This document shows positions 18,138-27,356 of a DNA stretch of 36,303 nucleotides, one piece after another. Numbering within the stretch: position 1 is the stretch's first letter; each line of letters begins with the position of its first letter. Source of the DNA: Candidatus Pacearchaeota archaeon (GTDB lineage Archaea > Nanobdellota > Nanobdellia > Pacearchaeales > GW2011-AR1); contig JAUYJY010000013.1 of NCBI GenBank assembly GCA_030699205.1, positions 1-36,303 on the forward strand, read 5' to 3'. The position numbers and the translations under genes were made by a program. The notes beneath the pieces were generated by a model. The model saw nothing but the letters and a program-made list of their open reading frames with translations, did no database searches and was not told the origin of the DNA.

Positions 18138-21100
18138 ATGAAAGAAGAAGTGTTTGGGAATGAAGAAAAATTTGTGCTGGAACAGAAAAGTCCTGCAGAA
18201 CAGATTGTACCATTGCAAATTGAAAGATATTTTACTAAAGAAGATTTGAACCATTTTGAATATGGGTTGAATGGGAAACCATTAAATTGGGTTGCTGAAG
18301 ATGTGAGTTTTACTGATGATAGGGGGAAAGTTATTTTTACTCAAAGAGGAGTTAAAAAACCTGAATTTTGGAGCAGTCTTGCATTGAAGGTTGTTGCGAG
18401 CAAATATTTCTGGGGAGACCAGGCAAAGGGCGAGAGAGAAAATTCAATTGAAAAGTTGATTGGAAGAATTGGAAGATTTATTAAAAGACAATCTTTATCA
18501 CAAAAATATTTTGATGAAAAAAAAGCAGAGATATTAAAGAATGAAATTGAAGCAATTTGTTTAAATCAGCTTGCGGTATTTAATTCTCCTGTCTGGTTTA
18601 ATGTGGGCATTCAGGAATATAATAAAAATGCGGGAGGGGTTTCTGCTTATGTCTGGGATTCTAATACTGATGAGATAATAAAGGCGGAGAAAACAATGGA
18701 CAGACCTCAGTGTTCTGCATGTTTTATTCAATCTGCGGAAGATGATATGGATGCAATTCTTGCACTTCAAGTTTCAGAAGGAAATTTATTTAAGGCAGGA
18801 AGCGGGACAGGAACAAATAGAAGTCCGTTAAGAAGTTCTAAAGAAAAACTAACGGGCGGAGGAAGAGCTTCAGGGCCTGTTTCATTTATGAAAGCTTATG
18901 ATGCATATGCAGGGGTTATAAAATCCGGAGGGAAGACAAGAAGGGCGGCGAAGATGGAAATATTGAATATAGAACATCCAGATATTATAGATTTTATAAA
19001 TGCGAAACAAAATGAGGAAAAAAAGGCTTGGGCTTTAATTGAAGAAGGATATGATGGAGGAATGAATGGAGAAGCTTATGAAACTGTTGCTTTCCAGAAT
19101 TGCAATATGTCTGTCAGGGTCACAGATGAATTTATGAATGCAGTTAAGAATGATGGAGAGTGGAAAACAAAGCTGGTGAAAACCGGAGAAGTTTGCGAAA
19201 CTTTTGAAGCAAAAGAAATATTAAATAAAATTGCAGGGGGAACTTATATATGCGGAGATCCAGGGATGCAGTTTGATACTATAATAAATAAATATCATAC
19301 CTGCAAGAATTCTGGGAGAATAAATGCGAGTAATCCTTGTGTTACTGGAGACACTAAAGTCTTGACTAAAGATGGGCGCTGGAGAAGAATTGATTCCTTA
19401 ATTGGAAAAGAGATAGATATCTTGACAAATACTGGAATTATCAATAAATCTCAGATAAATGGTTCTTTTATGACAGGGACAAAACCAGTTTATAGGCTTA
19501 CAACGAAAAATGGTTATGAAATAAAACTTACTTCGGACCATAAAGTTTTCACAATCAATCGAGGTTTTGTGCCTGCTTTTGAACTCTCTCGGGATGACAG
19601 AGTTTTAATTCCTGGTCTAGAAGTTGCTGAAATAAATGAGCCAGAGGATAAAACGTTTTTCCAGATGTTGGGAGTTTACCTTGGAGATGGATGTGGAGGG
19701 AATGTAAATAACAATAGAGGAATCCAAATAACCATGGATAAGCAAAAAGAATCTGGAATTTTATCTAGCTTTGCTGAATATGTCTCGTCAAATTATGAGA
19801 GAATGACTCATAAAACTTCACCAGCGAGTGTTCAAATTACAAAAACCTCTGGAAAATATGTTATAACTAACAATAACTTAATTAGCAAATTTAGGGAATT
19901 TGTGGACCTATCCCTATTAAGTTATGAAAAATGTTTCTCTGAAGAAATGTTCAATTTATCATTGGGTGAACAAAAATATGTTCTGCAAGGGCTATTTACA
20001 GCTGATGGAACTGTTGCAAATTATGGAAGTAAGTCACAGTATGTTGCTTTAGATTCTACTAGTTTGAAATTGTTGAAAGATGTGCAAATTATCTTATTGG
20101 GTTTTGGGATTAAAAGCAAGTTATACAAGAATAGAAGGGCTGGAAAGGGTATTGCAATGCTCCCAGATGGAAATGGCAACTTAAAAGAATATAAAGTTAA
20201 AGAAGTCCATTCATTGAGGATTTCTAGGTCGGGTAGACTCAAGTTTGAGAAGCTTATAGGATTTATGCATGAATCTCCTAAAAATAACAAATTAAAACTT
20301 TTGAACAGTAATATTGGAGTTTATGAAGATAGGCCATTTGATTTAATTGAATCTTTAGAATATGTGGGAGAAGAAAAGGTTTATGATTTGACAGAGCCCC
20401 TGACACACACCTTTGTGGCTAATGGAATCACAGTTCATAATTGTAGCGAATACATGTTCCTGGACGATTCTGCGTGTAATCTTGCAAGCATAAACTTAAT
20501 GAAATTTAGAACCAGAGAAGGAAAGTTTGATGCGGAGAGTTTTAAGCAGGTTGTTAAAAGATTTATTATTGCAATGGATTTGTTTGTTGATGGTTCAAGT
20601 TATCCTGGGGAAGAGATAGCAAGAAATTCAAGAGATTTTAGGCCATTGGGATTAGGATATGCAAATCTTGGTGCTTTATTGATGTCTCTTGGTCTTCCAT
20701 ATGATTCGGAAGAAGGAAGGGCTGTTGCGGCGGTAATTACTGCAATAATGTGCGGGGAAGCATATAAAACATCCGCACAGCTTGCGGGAGTTGTCGGGCC
20801 ATTTCCCAGATATGCAGAAAATAGTGAATCGATGTTAAATGTGATAAAAATGCATAGAGACCATGTGAAAGACATTAATGTTAATAAAATTCCATCGGAT
20901 TTAAGATATTTAATTAATGATGCGTGGGATTCGTGGAGTGATGCTGTTGAAATCGGAGAAATAAATGGTTTTAGAAACTCACAGGCGACGGTTCTTGCTC
21001 CCACGGGAACTATTGCATTTATGATGGACTGCGATACAACTGGAATTGAGCCGGATATTGCTTTGGTAAAGTATAAAGTTCTTTCTGGAGGGGGAATGCT

Positions 21101-22088
21101 TAAGATAGTTAATAGGGGGGTTGCCCTTGCGTTGCAAAAGCTTGGATACGATGATGTGGAGATTAAGGAAATTATAGATTATATTGACAAGGAAGAAACT
21201 ATTGAGGGTGCACCTGGATTGAAAGATGAACATCTTGCGGTGTTTGATTGCGCCTTCAAGGCCACTAAGGGGAAGAGAAGTATATACCATAAGGGGCATA
21301 TATTAATGATGGCGGTAACACAGCCATTTATTTCAGGAGCGATAAGCAAGACAATTAATATGCCTGAACATTCAACTATTGAAGATATTGCTGATGCTTA
21401 CATTGCTTCATGGGAAAATAATCTGAAAGCTGTTGCAATATATAGAGAAAATTCAAAGAGAAGCCAGCCATTAAATACTCAAAAGACGGAGGGAGAGAGA
21501 GTTTCAAGAGAAGCAGTAAATAAAGGAGAGAGGGTAAGACTGCCTCAAACACATAAATCTATCACACATAAGTTTGAGATTGCAGAACATGAGGGTTATT
21601 TGACTATTGGATTATATGATGATGGAAAGCCGGGAGAAATATTTATCACAATGCATAAGATTGGCTCTACCATCAGAGGATTGATGGACTCTTGGGCAAC
21701 ATCTGTTTCATTAAATTTGCAGTATGGTATTCCTGTGGATGTATTATTCAGCAAGTTTAGGCATCAGAAATTTGAGCCAGCCGGTTTTGTGAAAAACCAA
21801 AATGGCGGAAAACTTGATGAAAAGACAATTACAATAAGAACTGCTTCTTCTTTAGTTGATTATGTTGCACAATTTATGTTAAATAATTTTGGTGCAGGTG
21901 CTGGAAAAATAGAATTTGAAATTAAACAACTGGAAAAACCGAAGGAAGAACAAAAAGATTTGAAATTGTATTCTGCAGATGAAGGCATTATCTGTCCAAT
22001 ATGTGGAGGTTCTGCAAAGAGAGTTGGGAATTGTTCGTTAGTTTGCACAGATTGTAAGCAGACGACAAGGAGTGGTTGCGGGGAGTAA
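18138..22088 (+). CDS. nrdJ: Adenosylcobalamin-dependent (class II) ribonucleoside-diphosphate reductase, with intein
   Basis: [73 protein letters not shown], C-terminal [18 protein letters not shown]. Confidence 0.95.
   Translation: [1316 protein letters not shown]
19338..20441 (+). other. Intein (368 aa) with LAGLIDADG homing endonuclease, inside nrdJ
   Basis: [21 protein letters not shown] start; SDHKVF block B; [9 protein letters not shown] and LQGLFTADG endonuclease motifs; [22 protein letters not shown] end. Confidence 0.95.
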
Positions 22089-22188
22089 TGTGTTAGTGTA
22101 TAAATGTAATTAGTTTACTCATTTACCTCATTTCATTTCGCTGGGGGGCTTTGCGTGAGTTTCAATTTGCCTTCGACTTGATAGATTT

Positions 22189-22204
22189 AACTTCGGGGGA
22201 AGTT
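22189..22204 (+). terminator. Possible hairpin terminator downstream of nrdJ
   Basis: AACTTC-GGGG-GAAGTT followed by TTAT; about 100 bp beyond the stop. Confidence 0.3.
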
Positions 22205-22552
22205 TTATAATTAAAACATTCAAATAACAAACTCTGATAAAAATCCCCAACTTTAAATCTTTATCATAATTTTTTCTTAATTCCTAACATATTCCTCGTT
22301 TTTTCCCAGATATTTTCAAATCTTTTTATCGCTTGCTTCGTTTATCTTAATAAAAAATCCGTGTATATTTGGCTGTTTTTTGGGGGTGGTTATTCGCTTA
22401 ATGGGTGTTGCTTGGCTTCGCCCAAATTGAGATTTCGCCCTTCTGGTTACTTGCTTCGTTAAAATCATAAAAGAGAAAACGCACAAAATTGCTACGCAAC
22501 TTTGCCTAATAAAATTTTAACGAAATTGCTAAAACAAATTTTTTGCGAAAGA

Positions 22553-23086
22553 CTACTTGTCTGTGAATTGCCATCTGCTGAAGTCAATTAGATATATTTG
22601 CTCCTTTTCTGGAACCCAAAGAGTATTTTCCCAACCCATTGCGTCAGAAGGTCTTATACCTAAGCCTTCTATTTTATCTCTTTCTGTCGCAACTAATTCG
22701 TCCACTCTTTTATGTAATTCTGGTCGCAAATATTTAGGATGTGGGACAGAGCCATTTATGTATTCCATAACAAATGCTGGAAATCTTCTCGGAAACCAAA
22801 GCTCTGTCCATTCTTCATCAGATGGATTTTTTAACATAAAAACTCCATAAGGTTTTGGAACAGATACTCCATTTTCATATAATTTTTTGCAAATTTCGTA
22901 TTCGTTTTGAACTTTCTCTCCTTTGGGACTCACTTTGCAAAACCAATCTGTCCAATCTCTCGCCCATTCAAATTTTGCCACTTTATCTTCTGATATTCTA
23001 TAAAGTGGGCCGTCAGCTCCGCTAAGGCATATTGCTTCCATTCTTTCAGTATCCATATTTGGGCGAGCGATTTTGTTTTTTCTCAT
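22553..23086 (-). CDS. Protein-kinase-fold / aminoglycoside phosphotransferase-like protein
   Basis: PLYRISEDKVAKFEW, YEICKKLYENGVSVPKPYGVF, FPAFVMEYINGSV, LIDFSRWQF. Confidence 0.55.
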   Translation of the reverse strand: MRKNKIARPNMDTERMEAICLSGADGPLYRISEDKVAKFEWARDWTDWFCKVSPKGEKVQNEYEICKKLYENGVSVPKPYGVFMLKNPSDEEWTELWFPRRFPAFVMEYINGSVPHPKYLRPELHKRVDELVATERDKIEGLGIRPSDAMGWENTLWVPEKEQIYLIDFSRWQFTDK

Positions 23087-23149
23087 GAAAATGGCAATAT
23101 TTTGTCGTTTTTAAGTCTTTCGCTTTGTAACTACTAAGAAGTAAAGATA

Positions 23150-23440
23150 GTTTCAGCTACGCTGCGAAATCGGCTGAGAACGAAATCTTAACTCACGAGG
23201 TCGCTTCTTGCTCCACTCGTGTCTCACTCTTTCAGAGTTCGGTCAAGCAACAGCAGATTAAGAGGTTACATTACCTTGCAGTCATTCCACCCAAATCCCT
23301 TCGGGACTTCTCTTAATCGTGATGTTGCCAGACTGCGTCTAAATTAAGAATTCTCTCCCGCCCAATAGGAGAAATTGTTGTCAGATGTGAGTCGCCTTAG
23401 TTGCTTACGCGACAAATAGTCTGAAACTTCGTTTCAGAAA
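23150..23440. other. Noncoding hairpin-rich, locally GC-elevated segment
   Basis: CAGC-TAC-GCTG, TCCC-TTC-GGGA, GTCGC...GCGAC and CTGAAAC-TTC-GTTTCAG (23421-23437); no ORF over 60 aa in the track. Confidence 0.45.
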
Positions 23441-23534
23441 TTTAAGTCAATAAATAAATGTTCTTAATAGAGAAAAATAAAAAACTGAAAAAATTTATAA
23501 GAATGTTTAAAAAGAAAGCATTTTTTCAATTAAT

Positions 23535-23846
23535 ATGGCAGATAGAAAAAATTCATTAGATGTTCAGATTGATTATAATAGAATGGTTGATTTGGAAGGA
23601 CATGAAGGTAGAGAAAGAGGGAGACTCACTCAAAATCTAAGAGTAGCACTTAGGCAGGCAGGTATTGAGACTCACGCTCAACTTGTTAAAAGCTATTGTG
23701 AGTCTCTTGGAGAACATATTAGCGACTCAAGAAATGGAGAATGGAATCCTATTTATTTTCTCAGATATAGAAGAATGGCTGGAAATGATTCTAGAGAATT
23801 GATGTTTAAATATATGGTCGCAATGGGAATAAAACTGCCTCGTTAA
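23535..23846 (+). CDS. Hypothetical protein (103 aa)
   Basis: Complete ORF, ATG start. Confidence 0.5.
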   Translation: MADRKNSLDVQIDYNRMVDLEGHEGRERGRLTQNLRVALRQAGIETHAQLVKSYCESLGEHISDSRNGEWNPIYFLRYRRMAGNDSRELMFKYMVAMGIKLPR

Positions 23847-23883
23847 TAATTCTAAAAAAAGTCACCAAAAAATATTTAAGCCC

Positions 23884-23897
23884 ATTCTATATAGAAT
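23884..23897. promoter_or_regulatory. 14-bp perfect palindrome upstream of the antitoxin-like ORF
   Basis: ATTCTATATAGAAT; lies between a TATA-like AAAATATTTAAG and ATG 23902. Confidence 0.55.
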
Positions 23898-23901
23898 AAC
23901 T

Positions 23902-24057
23902 ATGGAAATGATAGAAATACCAAAAACAGAATACGAAAGAATGAAGCATCAAATAGCTAAGCTTAGAGAATTGGAAAAAATAGATTTTGATTTAATTAGG
24001 CAATTCAAAGACAGCTTAAAAGATGTTAAGGCAGGTAGAATAAGAAGAGTTGCTTAA
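23902..24057 (+). CDS. Small antitoxin-like protein (51 aa), absent from the ORF track
   Basis: MEMIEIPKTEYERMKHQIAKLRELEKIDFDLIRQFKDSLKDVKAGRIRRVA*; short basic-ended helical protein adjacent to a RelE-like toxin. Confidence 0.65.
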   Translation: MEMIEIPKTEYERMKHQIAKLRELEKIDFDLIRQFKDSLKDVKAGRIRRVA

Positions 24058-24371
24058 CTCTCTTTTAATAGTTTCTCTAAATATTCTTTATACTCGTCAA
24101 AGTTGTCAATTATATGGTTTATTGTTGCTTGTTGGTCTTTCTTTCCACCAACTGCGATAACAAGCACAGCTTGGAAATCATCATAAACTAAATAATAAAC
24201 TCTCTTCTCCTTTATCCTTTTTTCTCTTAAATGTCTGTATTGTAATTGGTCTCCAACATAAGGATTTTCTTTTAGTTGTAAAAATATTTTTTGTATCCTC
24301 TCTTGTTCATCTTTTGATAATTTTTCAGTTTCTCTATCAAAACTTTTAGTTGTGTAAACTGCATAAGCCAT
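24054..24371 (-). CDS. RelE/ParE-superfamily toxin
   Basis: YAVYTTKSFDRETEKLSKDEQERIQKIFLQLKENPYVGDQLQYRHLREKRIKEKRVYYLVYDDFQAVLVIAVGGKKDQQATIN. Confidence 0.78.
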   Translation of the reverse strand: MAYAVYTTKSFDRETEKLSKDEQERIQKIFLQLKENPYVGDQLQYRHLREKRIKEKRVYYLVYDDFQAVLVIAVGGKKDQQATINHIIDNFDEYKEYLEKLLKES

Positions 24372-24391
24372 AAATCAAATAACTTTAGCAA

Positions 24392-24541
24392 TTATAAAAA
24401 CTCTTCTTTTTTAGGAAAGAAGAAGCAAAAAGTGCGTGTCTCTCGAATGCATGGCCCACCTAAAGAACATCTCAAAATCTCCTCCCTTTCCCTCAACATA
24501 TTCCAAATCTTCTTCAAATTATGCACAATCGCAACAATATT
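24392..24541 (-). pseudogene. Possible transposase C-terminal remnant
   Basis: Minus-strand frame NIVAIVHNLKKIWNMLREREEILRCSLGG..., preceded by an in-frame stop; xxHNLKKIW resembles the C-terminal ends of DDE transposases. Confidence 0.35.
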
Positions 24542-24614
24542 TGTTTAATTGATAAAGGCAGAAGCCAGTTTTGGTTTTTGAAAGAATCTTTATAAGTCAT
24601 TTTTCCCTCTTTTT

Positions 24615-24631
24615 GTCGGTATTTTACCGAC
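24615..24631. other. Perfect 7-bp stem hairpin
   Basis: GTCGGTA-TTT-TACCGAC. Confidence 0.6.
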
Positions 24632-24772
24632 GATGTTTAGTTGACTTATCGAAGCTGTTTTAGTATTTGGAGGTTGAGGGATTATGGGGCGGGCTGAAAG
24701 ATTAAGAGGTAAATTTTCACTCTTTCTAAATCCAATTCTTCTTTTAGAAAAAGAAGCAAAGGAGGTGAGTTC

Positions 24773-25480
24773 TTACTTGTCTTGTGCCCCTATTTTCCAA
24801 AGCAATTCAAATTGTTTCTGAAATTGATTTGATACTTGTTCGCTAGTAATTAGTATTGCATGAGGTATTGTTCCCCAAATTAATATCGCAGTTTTGTTTC
24901 CATAAACTATTGTAGTTACAGGAGAAACGTGTTCATCAGGAATAATTCTAAATTTGGCGTATGCCACTTTTCTTAGCTCTTCTTTTATCTCTGTTTGTAA
25001 TATTCTTGATTTAATTTTTAGAGTTTTTTTCTGGTTTTGAAATTGAATGAAATCGTGTTCCATTACTTCAAAAAATTTTCCAGATGAACCAAAGGCAACG
25101 TATTCTTTGTAATTTAGAATATCCCAAAGAATTGTTTTTATTCCTTTTTTTCCTTCGTAGATTTCAAATAATTCTTCTTCTTGTTTCTTTAGGTTCGCTA
25201 GTTTTTGAGCAACTTCCTCCGCTTTTTTCTGTTGTTCTTGATAATATTTGATTATCATTTCAGGCTTCGTAGCCATAAAACTTTTCACGTTTGCTCCAAC
25301 AGTGTAAGTTACAAAGCCTTTTGCCAATAATCTATTTAATGCATCGTATGTTGTTGTTCGATTAACTTGGACATTCTTACTAATTACGCTTGCAGTTGTT
25401 TTTCCATGTTCATTTAAGTAAAGGAAAATCTTTGATTCTGCTGCCGTCAAACCTAAGCTTTCAAGTTCTTTAGTAATCAT
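24773..25480 (-). CDS. TrmB-family transcriptional regulator
   Basis: MITKELESLGLTAAESKIFLYLNEHGKTTASVISKNVQVNRTTTYDALNRLLAKGFVTYTVGANVKSFMATKPE; ATG at 25480 preferred to track start 25531. Confidence 0.88.
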   Translation of the reverse strand: MITKELESLGLTAAESKIFLYLNEHGKTTASVISKNVQVNRTTTYDALNRLLAKGFVTYTVGANVKSFMATKPEMIIKYYQEQQKKAEEVAQKLANLKKQEEELFEIYEGKKGIKTILWDILNYKEYVAFGSSGKFFEVMEHDFIQFQNQKKTLKIKSRILQTEIKEELRKVAYAKFRIIPDEHVSPVTTIVYGNKTAILIWGTIPHAILITSEQVSNQFQKQFELLWKIGAQDK

Positions 25481-25569
25481 ATCAATACCTAATGGAAAGT
25501 CATATATAAACTTTATTGTTAGTATCCACACAACAACATTTTAAATACTTATGAAGTTACTATTAATAC

Positions 25570-26208
25570 ATGAATAAACTTGAACAAATCATTAAACATG
25601 AACTTCAATATCATGCAGTCAGTTCGTTGGCTCAACTTAGCTTAGCAACTCCGATATTTGCGTTGTATGAAACAACTGTTGCAAACATGACGGTAGAACA
25701 ATCTCTAAGCACCAGATATTGGGCTACAGCAATAACTTTCGCGGGCGTAGGATATTTAGATGAAAAAGTCAGAAATTATGTAAGAAAAAAACTTGATATA
25801 ACAGATCAAACCGAAGAAAAAAGACAGAAAAAAATTGATAGGCGAACTAAAATGGTTTTCAATACTGTAAGAGCAGGAGTTACATATCTCCTAGGGTTAA
25901 AAGGAAGAGACCCAACAAAACTTCTCAGGGGAGTTGGACTTGGTGTAATCTATGGAAGATTGTTTGGTGCACGATCAGGATATATGATGGACTTATACAA
26001 AGACTTATCTGGTCTAACCCCTTCAAGAAGAATTCCAGAAAGAATTAGAAATCTAAAATCCAGAACAAAAAAGCTCTTGATGGCAGGTTTAATCGCGGCA
26101 TCAATTGGAACAACAGCAGGAATATACAAAATAATTCCTCCAGCAAAAGAATACATTATGGATAAATGCGAACAAGTAATGGATGAACAAGTAATTGAAA
26201 ATAGATAA
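25570..26208 (+). CDS. Membrane protein, possibly AlaE-like
   Basis: PIFALYETTVANMTVEQSLSTRYWATAITFAGVGYLDEKVRNYVRKK resembles the AlaE family; divergent from the TrmB-like regulator. Confidence 0.4.
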   Translation: MNKLEQIIKHELQYHAVSSLAQLSLATPIFALYETTVANMTVEQSLSTRYWATAITFAGVGYLDEKVRNYVRKKLDITDQTEEKRQKKIDRRTKMVFNTVRAGVTYLLGLKGRDPTKLLRGVGLGVIYGRLFGARSGYMMDLYKDLSGLTPSRRIPERIRNLKSRTKKLLMAGLIAASIGTTAGIYKIIPPAKEYIMDKCEQVMDEQVIENR

Positions 26209-26290
26209 GTAATTGCAAAATAATCATTAAGGTTTGTCTATTAAAATCAATCGCCATAAAAAATATAAATCTCTTTATCTTTTTTCTTAT

Positions 26291-26764
26291 ATGGATAATT
26301 TGATAAAATTGCCTAAAATAGAACTTGAGTTAAAACAAACTGCGAAGGGTTTTTGGTATGTGGGAAGCTTAAGGATAAATGCTGAAAATACTTCTGAATT
26401 TGATAATCTTCTTTCATATGCTCTGGAAAGAGTAAATGAAAAGCTTAATGAATTAAATAATATTTCTGAAATGCCAAAAAAGGACACGAAAGATAAAAAG
26501 AATGATAAAGAAGAATATTTATTTAATGTTGAAGAACAAAAATTATTTGATAATTTGAGAAGCCTTAGAAATTTGCTTGCAAATAAAGAGGGCCTCCCGC
26601 ATTATATTATTTTCCATAATTCTGTTTTAAAGAAGATTGTTAGAGAAAAACCGAGGACAAAAGAAGATTTAACCAAAATAATTGGGGAGAAAAAGTTTAA
26701 AAAATATGGGGAATTAATTAAAGAGCTTATGGAAAGAAATCCTTCTGAAGTTAGAGGATTATAA
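26291..26764 (+). CDS. HRDC-domain-like protein
   Basis: EEQKLFDNLRSLRNLLANKEGLPHYIIFHNSVLKKIVREKPRTKEDLTKIIGEKKFKKYGELI; ATG at 26291 preferred. Confidence 0.7.
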   Translation: MDNLIKLPKIELELKQTAKGFWYVGSLRINAENTSEFDNLLSYALERVNEKLNELNNISEMPKKDTKDKKNDKEEYLFNVEEQKLFDNLRSLRNLLANKEGLPHYIIFHNSVLKKIVREKPRTKEDLTKIIGEKKFKKYGELIKELMERNPSEVRGL

Positions 26765-26994
26765 TAATCTTTAAAGTTTACTACTTCACTTAAATTGTGA
26801 CTAAGATTTCCCGAAGTCATTCAGGCATTTTGTCTTTTATTCTGTAAGCGAGATTTTATAGGGGAACAAGAAAATTTAACTCAAAGTATCTGCTTGGCTT
26901 TCTGCGTTCTTTTTTTACTTCATCAGCAATTTTTTTTGAATGAAAAAAACAGGGTTAACAAAACATTTATTAAGGGTTTTTTCCGAATTTGTTT

Positions 26995-27312
26995 ATGGCA
27001 GGAAAAATTAAGATTTTAAATTCGGAAAGTTTTAATGATTTTATTGGGAAGGGAAATGTTGTTGTTGATTTTTACGCAGACTGGTGCGGGCCTTGTAAGG
27101 TAATGGCCCCTCATTTTGAAAAGGCATCTGAAGAAATTGAAGAGGTCAAATTCGCAAAGGTTGATGTTGATAATAACCAAGAACTTGCGATGAGATTTGG
27201 AGTGATGAGTATTCCTACAACTATTTTCTTTAAAAATAAAGAACAAGTTGATAGATATACCGGTGCTATGAGGTTTGAGGATATTAAAGAAAGAGTTGAA
27301 AAAAGTTTCTAG
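26995..27312 (+). CDS. trxA: Thioredoxin
   Basis: VVVDFYADWCGPCKVMAPHFEKASEE, MSIPTTIFFKN. Confidence 0.93.
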   Translation: MAGKIKILNSESFNDFIGKGNVVVDFYADWCGPCKVMAPHFEKASEEIEEVKFAKVDVDNNQELAMRFGVMSIPTTIFFKNKEQVDRYTGAMRFEDIKERVEKSF

Positions 27313-27356
27313 TTAATTTTAAATAACAATTAATTCTATTTTTAATGTTGTGTTAC

